Source: Marinobacter sp.
GTDB taxonomy: Bacteria; Pseudomonadota; Gammaproteobacteria; Pseudomonadales; Oleiphilaceae
Length of the DNA: 64,000 nucleotides
Direction: 5' to 3'
Assembly: GCA_022565395.1 (NCBI GenBank)
Contig: JAIUMV010000014.1
Coordinates: 1-64,000, forward strand
Numbering within the stretch: the first letter of the stretch is position 1; every line of letters starts with the position of its first letter. Both the position numbers and the translations under genes were made by a program. Positions 8,917 through 16,906 of this stretch are shown piece by piece. A model generated the notes under the pieces. That model saw nothing but the letters and a program-made list of their open reading frames with translations. It made no database searches and had not been told where the DNA came from.

Positions 8917-10374
8917 ATGTCGGCGAGCCTCCGGGTTCTGAAAAGCGCAGGTCTGTTACTCAGCTTGCAACTGGTCCAGCGCGGGCTCGGGATTATCAGC
9001 ACACTGGTGCTCGCCCGCCTGCTGCTGCCCGAACATTTCGGCGTGGTGGCCCTGGTGGTTATCGCGCTGCAATTTTTTGAGCTGCTGGTGGAAACCGGCA
9101 ACCAACAGTACATCATCCAGAAAAGCCAGGTTTCGGATGACGACCTGAACACCGCCTGGAGCATGGATATCGCCATCAAGTCAGGCATGTGCCTGCTTGT
9201 TATTCTGCTCGCTAATCCGATTGCCCGTTTTTTTGACACCCCCGCCCTCACCCTCGCCTTAAGCGTTGCCGCACTGACCTTGCCACTGCGGGCGCTGAAA
9301 ACACCCGGCATGATGCTGCTGGCCAAAGAAATCAATTATCGCCCGCTGTTTCGCCTTACCCTGTGGCAAAAGGGCTTGTCCTTTATCACCGTAATTACCT
9401 GGGCCTTGATCAGCCCCAGCCACTGGGCGGTGATTGCCGGCTCGCTGGTTTCAGCGGTGATTTTCACTGTGGGTTCGTACCGGGTTCACAGCTTCCGACC
9501 TCGCTGGACCCTGATCCACCTTCGGCAACAATGGCAGTTTTCACAATGGCTGGTATTGCGGGGCATCGTGGGCTTTACCCGCTCACAGATTGACAACCTC
9601 ATGGTCTCCCGCTGGTTCGGGACCGCCCAGCTGGGGGGATACAACCTGGTACGGGAAGTCAGCCTGCTGCCGGCGCTGTCAGCCATTATCCCAATGAGCG
9701 AGCCTTTGCTGGCCGCCATTGCCGAGAGCAAAAAGCAGGCTGACGCGCTGGCCTACAGGGTCCGGCTGAGCCTCGCCATCATGATCACCCTGCTAACACC
9801 TGTCACCGCCTTTATTATGATGTATCCGGAGCTTATCGTACGGGTGTTGCTCGGCCCGGACTGGGGCGCCTTTGCCCCCCTACTGGCACCCTTCGGCTTG
9901 TTCTTTTTTACCTTCTGTCTGTTTGCGTTGATCAGCGACGCGGTGATTGCCCAGGGGCGAGTCAAGCTGCTGTTTGGCTTTGATGTGATATCGACTGTCA
10001 TCATTATTGCCGTGCTCTGGACCGTTGCCAGAGAAAGTCTCGAATCCATGGCCTGGGCCAGGGGCTGGCTGGCTGTCGCCACCACCGCGGCATTGTTAAT
10101 AATACTGGCACGACAGACCCGCTTTGGTTTGATACGGCTGGCCTACCTATGCCTGCCCACCACCATCAGCACAGCGCTAGCGGCCTGGTCTATCAGGCAG
10201 ATCAATCTGGCTGAGTATCACTTTTTGCTGGCGTTTTTCACGCTGGGCACTACCTTCGTCATCCTGGCTGCAGCGCTGACAGGTGTGCTCTCCTGGCTAC
10301 TGTTAAAGCACACGGCGGAATGGCAGCAGATAGGCTACCTGTGGCGGACTCTGCGTAAAGGCAAAAGCGCCTGA
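8917..10374 (+). CDS. Oligosaccharide flippase (Wzx/polysaccharide transporter)
   Basis: MATE/MOP-type lipid-linked oligosaccharide flippase, 485 aa, with about 12-14 TM helices spread through the protein. The N-terminal pattern GLGIISTLVLARLLLPEHFG and the later YNLVREVSLLP are typical of the Polysacc_synt family. It starts three bases after the exosortase stop, so it is probably co-transcribed. It would move undecaprenyl-linked repeat units to the periplasmic face. A second flippase lies at 21866-23320, so the locus holds two. Confidence 0.88.
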   Translation: MSASLRVLKSAGLLLSLQLVQRGLGIISTLVLARLLLPEHFGVVALVVIALQFFELLVETGNQQYIIQKSQVSDDDLNTAWSMDIAIKSGMCLLVILLANPIARFFDTPALTLALSVAALTLPLRALKTPGMMLLAKEINYRPLFRLTLWQKGLSFITVITWALISPSHWAVIAGSLVSAVIFTVGSYRVHSFRPRWTLIHLRQQWQFSQWLVLRGIVGFTRSQIDNLMVSRWFGTAQLGGYNLVREVSLLPALSAIIPMSEPLLAAIAESKKQADALAYRVRLSLAIMITLLTPVTAFIMMYPELIVRVLLGPDWGAFAPLLAPFGLFFFTFCLFALISDAVIAQGRVKLLFGFDVISTVIIIAVLWTVARESLESMAWARGWLAVATTAALLIILARQTRFGLIRLAYLCLPTTISTALAAWSIRQINLAEYHFLLAFFTLGTTFVILAAALTGVLSWLLLKHTAEWQQIGYLWRTLRKGKSA

Positions 10375-10483
10375 CCACAGACGCAGACAGCAGCAGTAAA
10401 AACAGGCAAAATGTTACTTTATGTTACCGGGCGCATGGGCTTATGCTATACGCCCCAGAAGGAGTTGAGCTGTAGGCTTACAC

Positions 10484-13072
10484 ATGGACCCGATCGCCAT
10501 TCGACTAGATGAAAACCACGGCCTGGCACGCGCTGGTGAGCCTGTTCGCATTGGCATTCCCTTTCGGCAGGGGCAGCTAAGAGACTGTGCCGCGCTGGCA
10601 CTCAGCGACAAAACCAGCGATATCTCACACAGCTTACCCGTACAGATCACACCGCTGACGCATTGGCCAGATGGCAGTGTGCGATGGGCCATGGTGCAAA
10701 CAAGCATCCACCTACAACCCAACCAGCGCAAGACACTCCATCTGGCGCCCCAGAGCCAAAAAGAAGCGGCGACCGCAGCCTGCGCTGAACATGCTGAAGG
10801 CTGGCTTGTTAAAACCACTGCCGGAAGCATCCTGCTCCACAAACAGCAGCTATCCTGGCAACGACACGGCGCACAGCACCCTTGCATCACCATACCGAGC
10901 TTACAGGACGCTGACGGCGAGCCCTGCACGGCAGTAGCGGAATCCGACTGGCAACTAACTAACGACGGCCCCGTCTTCACCGAGGCCTCCCTGACAGGGC
11001 ATTGGCAGCGGGCAGACGGCTCGCACCTGGCCAGGTTTAACTGCACCCTGTCCATCTGCCTGCATACCGGGCTGGTGGATATGAGGCTCACCACCCACAA
11101 CCCGAAACGCGCCAAACACCGCGGCGGTCTATGGGATCTGGGCGATGAAGGGTCTATCCACTTTCAGAGCCTGACGGTTTCGGTAGCGACTGGCAGCGAA
11201 GCGCCGGCGGCACTGCTGGCAGACGCCCTGACAGACAGCCACCCTGTCACCGCTGCGGCTATCACCCTGTTTCAGGACTCCAGCGGCGGGGACAACTGGC
11301 AAAGCCTCAACCATGTAGACGCTAGCGGCGAAGTAACCACTCACTATCGCGGTTATCAACTTGAGGCCAATGGCGACCTGCTCACTGGGGACAGGGCAAA
11401 TCCATTACTCACCCTGGCAGATCAAGACCTCCACCTCCAGGTCGCCATGCCGCATTTCTGGCAGAATTTCCCCAGCAGCCTGAGTTACCACAATGGCACC
11501 GTGAGCCTGGGCCTGTTCCCCCGGCAACCCCACCAACGCAGCTATGAACTGCAAGGGGGCGAGCGCAAAACCCTGCGCTGTCTAATCAGCTACAACAACC
11601 CTGACGCTCAGTTGGGCTGGGCTTACGCGCCCCTGACACCGCAACTGGAAAGTACAATCTACGAGCAGGCGCAGGCCTTCCCCTGGTTCAAAGCGCAAGC
11701 GCCGGCGGATGCCCTGGATGGACTCCTCAAAGAGAGCCTGGACGGGCCTCAGAACTTTTTCGCCAAACGCGAAGTCATTGACGAGTACGGCTGGCGCAAC
11801 TTTGGCGACATCTTCGCCGATCACGAAACCCTCTATCAGCCTGAGGGTGAAGCGCCGCTGATCTCCCATTACAACAACCAATACGATGCCCTGTACGGAT
11901 TTGCCCGGCAATTTGCCAGAACCGGTGATAGCCGCTGGTTTCAGCTGATGGATGAGCTTGCACAGCATGTGGTGGATATCGACATCTACCACACCGAGGA
12001 GGACCGGGGCGAGTACAACCACGGGTTGTTCTGGCACACGGACCACTACTTGCCTGCCCATACCGCCACCCACCGCACCTTTACCCGGCACAATGACACC
12101 AGCAGTACGCCGGGGCAGACGGGTGGCGGACCGGCTGCGGAACACTGTTACACCACCGGGCTCTACTACCATTACCTGCTGACCGGACACACCGAATCCC
12201 GCCAGGCTGTGTTGGATCTCGCGGGCTGGATGGCGAGTAGTCATGAAGGCAGTGGCGGCTTGCTGGAGCAGGTCCTTGCACTGAAAAAATATGACATCCC
12301 GAAACTGAAAGCGCTGCTCAAGCGCCAGCATCCCACTCGGCACCGCTATCCCTTCACCCGCGGCACCGGCAACTATATCAATGCGCTGTTAGATGCCCAC
12401 CTGCTTGAACAGGGCAGTGATTGGCTGCACCGGGCAGAGGTGGTTATCGAAGCCACCTTCCACCCTGGTGACCGCATTGCTGAGCGCAACCTGCTGGATG
12501 TGGAGATTGGCTGGCATTATCTGATTCTGTTAACCAGCCTGAACCGTTACCTGCTGCTGAAGGGTGAGCTTGGACAATACGACCGGCACTACCAGTACGC
12601 GCTCGCCTGCTTCCGGCACTACACCCGCTGGATGGTGTTGCATGAGGAGCCTTTCCTGAGCCACCCGGAGCAACTGGAGTTTGCCAACCACACCTGGGCC
12701 GCGCAGGATATCCGCAAGGCCATGCTGATGTATCAGGCAGCCTGTTTTGATCCAGCCCACAAAGCGCAATATCTGGCCAAGGCGCAAGAGTGGATGGACT
12801 ACGTGGCCAGCACACTGAACGACAGCCCGGAGCGTCACTATGCCCGCATCCAGATCATCCTGCTGCAGAACTATGGCCCCCATCAGACCTCGGACCTGAC
12901 ACTCCCGGAGGAAGCGCTGAAAACAGACCAGGTGGATGGCCTGCGACAACACCCGCCATCGCTGTCCCTTCCAGCCCTGATTGCCCGTATCAGCCAGCGC
13001 CTGATCAGAGGCCTGCTAAACTTCCGCCCGGGCCGGGAGAAAGCCTGGCTCAATGCAAGGCTGGACCGCTAA
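10484..13072 (+). CDS. Exo-rhamnogalacturonan-lyase-like (PcRGLX/YetA family) protein
   Basis: Protein of 862 aa whose N-terminal third has the pattern of PcRGLX/YetA-type polysaccharide lyases: RAGEPVRIGIPFRQGQL, then TPLTHWPDGSVRWAMVQTS. The middle region (about 380-640) is rich in His, Tyr and Trp and fits an alpha/alpha-barrel catalytic domain. I see no signal peptide, so it is either cytoplasmic or exported by another route. The ATG start has only a distant AAGGAG (19 bases); no in-frame alternative exists because a stop lies six codons upstream. It overlaps the next gene by one base (TAATG). It may trim or edit the exopolysaccharide; substrate unknown. Confidence 0.7.
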   Translation: MDPIAIRLDENHGLARAGEPVRIGIPFRQGQLRDCAALALSDKTSDISHSLPVQITPLTHWPDGSVRWAMVQTSIHLQPNQRKTLHLAPQSQKEAATAACAEHAEGWLVKTTAGSILLHKQQLSWQRHGAQHPCITIPSLQDADGEPCTAVAESDWQLTNDGPVFTEASLTGHWQRADGSHLARFNCTLSICLHTGLVDMRLTTHNPKRAKHRGGLWDLGDEGSIHFQSLTVSVATGSEAPAALLADALTDSHPVTAAAITLFQDSSGGDNWQSLNHVDASGEVTTHYRGYQLEANGDLLTGDRANPLLTLADQDLHLQVAMPHFWQNFPSSLSYHNGTVSLGLFPRQPHQRSYELQGGERKTLRCLISYNNPDAQLGWAYAPLTPQLESTIYEQAQAFPWFKAQAPADALDGLLKESLDGPQNFFAKREVIDEYGWRNFGDIFADHETLYQPEGEAPLISHYNNQYDALYGFARQFARTGDSRWFQLMDELAQHVVDIDIYHTEEDRGEYNHGLFWHTDHYLPAHTATHRTFTRHNDTSSTPGQTGGGPAAEHCYTTGLYYHYLLTGHTESRQAVLDLAGWMASSHEGSGGLLEQVLALKKYDIPKLKALLKRQHPTRHRYPFTRGTGNYINALLDAHLLEQGSDWLHRAEVVIEATFHPGDRIAERNLLDVEIGWHYLILLTSLNRYLLLKGELGQYDRHYQYALACFRHYTRWMVLHEEPFLSHPEQLEFANHTWAAQDIRKAMLMYQAACFDPAHKAQYLAKAQEWMDYVASTLNDSPERHYARIQIILLQNYGPHQTSDLTLPEEALKTDQVDGLRQHPPSLSLPALIARISQRLIRGLLNFRPGREKAWLNARLDR

Positions 13073-13680
13073 TGAACCTGCGTTACCTGATCAAACGAAG
13101 CGTCAAAAACCTGTTTCTGCTGCTTATACTGCCGGTCTATCTGCTGTATCGATTACTGGCCCTGGTCGGCGGCAGGGACGCTACGTTTCAGTCCTTCTCG
13201 CAGGGCCTGAGCCTGATCCCAGGCAAGCTGGGTATTTACATGCGTGCAGCCTTCTATCGCCTGGCCTGCCCCGACACCTCTGATGAAATCTCCGTGGGCT
13301 TCCTGACCGTGTTCTCCCACTGGGACACCACCATCCACAAAGGCGTTTACATCGGCCCCCAGTGCAACATTGGCAAATGCACCATCGGCGAGCAAACCCT
13401 ACTGGGCAGCGGCGTGCACGTATTGAGCGGCAGCAAGCAGCATGACTTTTCCGATCCGGACAAGCCGATACAGGAGCAAGGCGGGGCGTTTGAGAAAATT
13501 GCCATTGGTAGTGATTGCTGGCTGGGAAATGGAAGTATTGTAATGGCGAACGTCGCGGACCACGCCATCATAGCGTCTGGCTCAGTTTATACAAAAGCGT
13601 GCTCCCCAGGGGAGGTAGTGGGCGGAAATCCTGCAAAATTCATCAAGACTCGACCTATTCCTCAGAGGCATAAGGTTTAG
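13072..13680 (+). CDS. Hexapeptide-repeat (left-handed beta-helix) acyltransferase
   Basis: Protein of 202 aa with an N-terminal hydrophobic helix (about 14-29) and a left-handed beta-helix made of imperfect hexapeptide repeats, IGPQCNIGKCTIGEQTLLGSG through IIASGSVYTKA, with the catalytic-type His in the loop SGSKQHDF, as in WcaF/VatD-like O-acetyltransferases. The closing GEVVGGNPAKFIK is characteristic. Start and stop of the previous gene overlap as TAATG, indicating translational coupling. It probably O-acetylates a sugar of the exopolysaccharide. Base composition falls towards the 3' end, where the AT-rich cassette begins. Confidence 0.88.
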   Translation: MNLRYLIKRSVKNLFLLLILPVYLLYRLLALVGGRDATFQSFSQGLSLIPGKLGIYMRAAFYRLACPDTSDEISVGFLTVFSHWDTTIHKGVYIGPQCNIGKCTIGEQTLLGSGVHVLSGSKQHDFSDPDKPIQEQGGAFEKIAIGSDCWLGNGSIVMANVADHAIIASGSVYTKACSPGEVVGGNPAKFIKTRPIPQRHKV

Positions 13681-13796
13681 TTATGTAGCCTACTGGATAC
13701 AGAACAAAACAATCGAAAGATGAGGCTCCCGTCACCATTATTTTCCACATTTAGGGCCTACACTTAGTGGAGAGCCCGCAATCTGGAGTAGACGTA

Positions 13797-15641
13797 ATGA
13801 CTATCAGAGTATCACACCAAGTTCTGCTGCTATTGCTGGCAGTAATTTTCTTTGCACCCAACGTGACCGCACAGTCACAGCCCCTGATCGCGTTCTCAGA
13901 TCTTATAAGTGGTCCCAGTGAGGGGCTCAATGATGGCAAGGGCGAGGGTGCTATCGTCACCGTGTGGGCATACCACCTCTCCGGCACACCCGGAAGAGTG
14001 CTCATTACCGATAGCGCGGGTGTAACCCGGCAAGCAGCGCACACCTATTACTGGAAGCGCGCAGACGGTCAAGGCCCATCAGGCCCGGCAGACCTTTACA
14101 GCTCACATCAGCTATATGAAGTATCATTCTCACTACCGAAATCAGCGAATGGACCAGCAGTCATCCACATAGAAAACGACAATGGCATAGCCTCTCCCCC
14201 TTTCAGCTTCACCGTTAGGGCTGGCAACATTTATCACGTTAAAGCTAGCGGTAGCAACGATACGGGCGACGGGACGTTTACCAACCCTTGGAGATATCTC
14301 AACGGCTGGCACTCTAACAGCAAAGCCCCGGGAAACGGTAGACTTCAAGCTGGAGATCTAGTCTATTCACACGGTGTAACGGAACCAAGTTATGGTGGAG
14401 GTGGTCGCGACTCGGGTCTATTCCTCCGAAGTATAAATGGAACACTTAGCAATCAGGTAGCCTTAGTGGCTTATCCAAACACAAGACCAATTGTGAGGTC
14501 TCCACGCTGGGGAATACACCCTTACCTTTCATCAGGCATTGTTGTATCAAAATTTAGTGTTTATGGCGGACTGTTGGACGACCCTAGAGATAACTCACTA
14601 ACGTTTGGTGCTGGCTCAACTTCTGATTCAACAATGCAAATAAAAACCAGCAGCAATGGGCGCATTATTGGAAACTATATATCCGACATCGAGGGCAAGT
14701 GCTCAAATGGTTGGCATGGCGGCATTGTAAGTGGCGGAATAGACGGCTCCAATGTGAAGGTTTTTGGTAATCACATCGACGATCTAGGGTGCATTCAGAC
14801 ATCCCACTTCCATCATACAACGTATATGACAAAGCGAACAGCCAACGGATCAGAGCCCACTCTCGCCTGGGAGTTTGCTTACAATAGGCTTACAAATAAC
14901 AAAGCGCGATATGGAATCCACTTCTATGACCAGTCTCCCTTTGACAGCACACAGTGCGATCATGTAGTCGGGACACTTAGGGTTTACAAAAATCATATCA
15001 GCAATCAACGGGGACCTGGAATAAATGTTGTAACAAGAGACCACTCAAGGAATAAGTCCTGCTGGGAAACAGACGTTGAAATAGTTGGAAACATATTAGT
15101 AAACACTGGATTAGGCCCAGTTGCTGAAATAAACAATGGGACTGCACCTTACGCAATTAAACTGGGGGGAGCCATAAATGGGAGTTTTTTTATAGCCAAC
15201 AACCTTATTGAAAAAGTTTCGGACGCCTCGAGCCGAGAGTACGCCGCACCTGCGGTAATATCAATTACCGACCAAATAATTCCAAAAGGGATAGTATTGG
15301 TCAACAACATAATATCTACAGACTTCATTATGCAGGCTGTAATTGGAAATTCCGAAATCACTACAAACAATAACATATGGAATATTTCAGAACTCCCTGA
15401 CGGGCACAGTGCCTACCAAGTAATTGATGGAGATGAAGTCTTAAACTTCAGCATTGAAACAAACTTAGATCAAATAGTAGTCCCAGAAAGCATAGCTTTG
15501 AGAAGTGCGCCCGCCGTAGAGGGTTTTAATAGCGACTTCTACGGAAGATCGCTCTATGCGTCTGGCATCATAGGACCGGTAAAAGGCTCTACCGCGAGCC
15601 CGCCATCACCTCCCTTTGACGTAAAAATAGAAAATCCCTAA
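13797..15641 (+). CDS. Secreted right-handed parallel beta-helix protein
   Basis: Exported protein of 614 aa: signal peptide with hydrophobic run VLLLLLAVIFFAP and cleavage near VTAQS. Residues about 10-130 of the mature part look like a beta-sandwich (IPT/Ig-like). From about 140 onward the pattern of NxI/V-G-N repeats (GRIIGNYISDIEG, VKVFGNHIDDLG, EIVGNILVNTG, FFIANNLIEKV) is that of a pectate-lyase-like beta-helix. The ATG start was chosen for GGAG nine bases upstream and a clean signal peptide. It is noticeably AT-rich compared with the exosortase side. It is probably an extracellular polysaccharide-binding or -cleaving protein; activity is not established. Confidence 0.78.
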   Translation: MTIRVSHQVLLLLLAVIFFAPNVTAQSQPLIAFSDLISGPSEGLNDGKGEGAIVTVWAYHLSGTPGRVLITDSAGVTRQAAHTYYWKRADGQGPSGPADLYSSHQLYEVSFSLPKSANGPAVIHIENDNGIASPPFSFTVRAGNIYHVKASGSNDTGDGTFTNPWRYLNGWHSNSKAPGNGRLQAGDLVYSHGVTEPSYGGGGRDSGLFLRSINGTLSNQVALVAYPNTRPIVRSPRWGIHPYLSSGIVVSKFSVYGGLLDDPRDNSLTFGAGSTSDSTMQIKTSSNGRIIGNYISDIEGKCSNGWHGGIVSGGIDGSNVKVFGNHIDDLGCIQTSHFHHTTYMTKRTANGSEPTLAWEFAYNRLTNNKARYGIHFYDQSPFDSTQCDHVVGTLRVYKNHISNQRGPGINVVTRDHSRNKSCWETDVEIVGNILVNTGLGPVAEINNGTAPYAIKLGGAINGSFFIANNLIEKVSDASSREYAAPAVISITDQIIPKGIVLVNNIISTDFIMQAVIGNSEITTNNNIWNISELPDGHSAYQVIDGDEVLNFSIETNLDQIVVPESIALRSAPAVEGFNSDFYGRSLYASGIIGPVKGSTASPPSPPFDVKIENP

Positions 15642-15662
15642 AGACTAAACACTAACCATAGC

Positions 15663-15680
15663 CCGCTCCGAAAGGAGCGG
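15663..15680 (+). other. GNRA-capped hairpin upstream of a glycosyltransferase
   Basis: CCGCTCC-GAAA-GGAGCGG is a perfect 7-bp stem with a GAAA tetraloop. It includes the only GGAG ahead of the ATG at 15692. The hairpin may hide or position the ribosome-binding site; no T-tract follows, so it is not a terminator. Confidence 0.45.
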
Positions 15681-15691
15681 AAAAGATAACC

Positions 15692-16645
15692 ATGAACGAA
15701 ATTCAAGAAAATACAATATCATTCATAATACCAACCCTAAATGAATCAAAATATATTGGCAACACCATAGCCGCGATCACAACCTCAATGAATACAGGAA
15801 GTCCAACTCCATATGAAATCATAGTCATCGACAATGGATCAAACGATAACACTATAGAGATCGCAGCCTCAAATGGGGCAATTACGATTTTCAAACCTAA
15901 CGTAACTATTGCGGCTCTACGAAACATTGGCGCGAAGGCCTCATCTGGTAGATATCTAGCATTTATTGACGCAGATGTAGCCCTTGACATTAGCTGGCAC
16001 GAAGAGTTCAAAAATGCGACAAATGATATGAGCAATGATTTAAGATCAGTCACCGGCAGCAGGTGTCTTAGCAAAGAAGAAACCTTCCTCGCCAAGTTCT
16101 GGTTTAATATAATGGCTAGAGAGCAAAGCCCAAACTATATCAACTCTGGCCATATGCTGATTAGCAGAAGCCTATTCGATGAGATTGGCGGATTTAATGA
16201 GAGGCTCACCACTGGCGAAGACCATGAAATCTGCAAAAGAGCATCAAGTAGTGGAGCAAAATTACAGGAGAACAGAAAGCTTAAAGCATACCATTGCAGA
16301 TACCCAAAGACGATAACAGAATTTATAAGGCGAGAGTACTGGCATGGGTCTCAGGACTTTCAAAACTTAAAATCAGTCAATGAATCAAAGCTGGCAAAGG
16401 TTTTAATAATAAATCTCATCACTATAACTACAGCTCTATTGCTGTCAATTATTCTCAAAACAATACTACCTATAGGCTTATACCTCATAGCGGCATCCAT
16501 TGCGACTATAATAATGACCAAGAGCAAATTTAAAAAAGTAAAAATATCAGAGCTCATCCAGTCATCACTAGTGATGTCAATATATCTCACTGCCAGAACA
16601 GCTTCACTTGCCAACAAAGGGCAACATTATTGGAGAAAGCAATAG
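15692..16645 (+). CDS. Glycosyltransferase family 2
   Basis: GT-A-fold glycosyltransferase, 317 aa. The N-terminal SFIIPTLNESKYIGNTIAAI, the nucleotide-binding VIDNGSNDNT and the metal-binding DADVAL motif are clear; a GEDHEICKR motif near residue 175 provides the catalytic-type Asp. Two C-terminal hydrophobic helices (about 240-280) suggest membrane anchoring. It is strongly AT-rich with AUA and AGA codons, unlike the core genome, so it is probably horizontally acquired. It is the last plus-strand gene before a transposase remnant. Confidence 0.88.
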   Translation: MNEIQENTISFIIPTLNESKYIGNTIAAITTSMNTGSPTPYEIIVIDNGSNDNTIEIAASNGAITIFKPNVTIAALRNIGAKASSGRYLAFIDADVALDISWHEEFKNATNDMSNDLRSVTGSRCLSKEETFLAKFWFNIMAREQSPNYINSGHMLISRSLFDEIGGFNERLTTGEDHEICKRASSSGAKLQENRKLKAYHCRYPKTITEFIRREYWHGSQDFQNLKSVNESKLAKVLIINLITITTALLLSIILKTILPIGLYLIAASIATIIMTKSKFKKVKISELIQSSLVMSIYLTARTASLANKGQHYWRKQ

Positions 16646-16769
16646 CGAAATTAATAATATTTAAACCAGCAGCTTTAATAATTTTCAATTACTACAAGCA
16701 AGACCAAATTATTGGCAAGACCCATTAATTTAAGGAACCCCTGATTAACTCCCAAAATCAGCGATAATA

Positions 16770-16871
16770 GTGTACCCCCCATTTTTAACCGTCCTGTTGA
16801 GTAGAGGGTTAAGCGGCCTCCAGCAATTTGGATGGGGGTACGCCTCCAATGGCCGTGTTCGGTCGTTCGTT
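16770..16871 (-). mobile_element. Remnant of an IS transposase 3' end
   Basis: On the minus strand a short frame reads NERPNTAIGGVPPSKLLEAA and stops at 16809. This is the typical C-terminus of DDE integrase-core transposases (IS3/IS481-type ending). It is preceded in frame by a stop, so only about 21 codons remain. The adjacent TGTACCCCCCATTTTTAACC near 16770 may be the old terminal repeat. No other part of the element is visible. It lies at the junction between convergent gene blocks inside the AT-rich cassette. Confidence 0.65.
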
Positions 16872-16906
16872 GCTTTACTGCCATTGGCATAAACGGAGGC
16901 GCCTAT

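Noticed and set aside
16675-16890. 71-codon minus-strand frame beside the PA14 gene
   Set aside because: It is an out-of-phase reading of the transposase remnant; the sensible frame is the neighbouring one ending in LLEAA.
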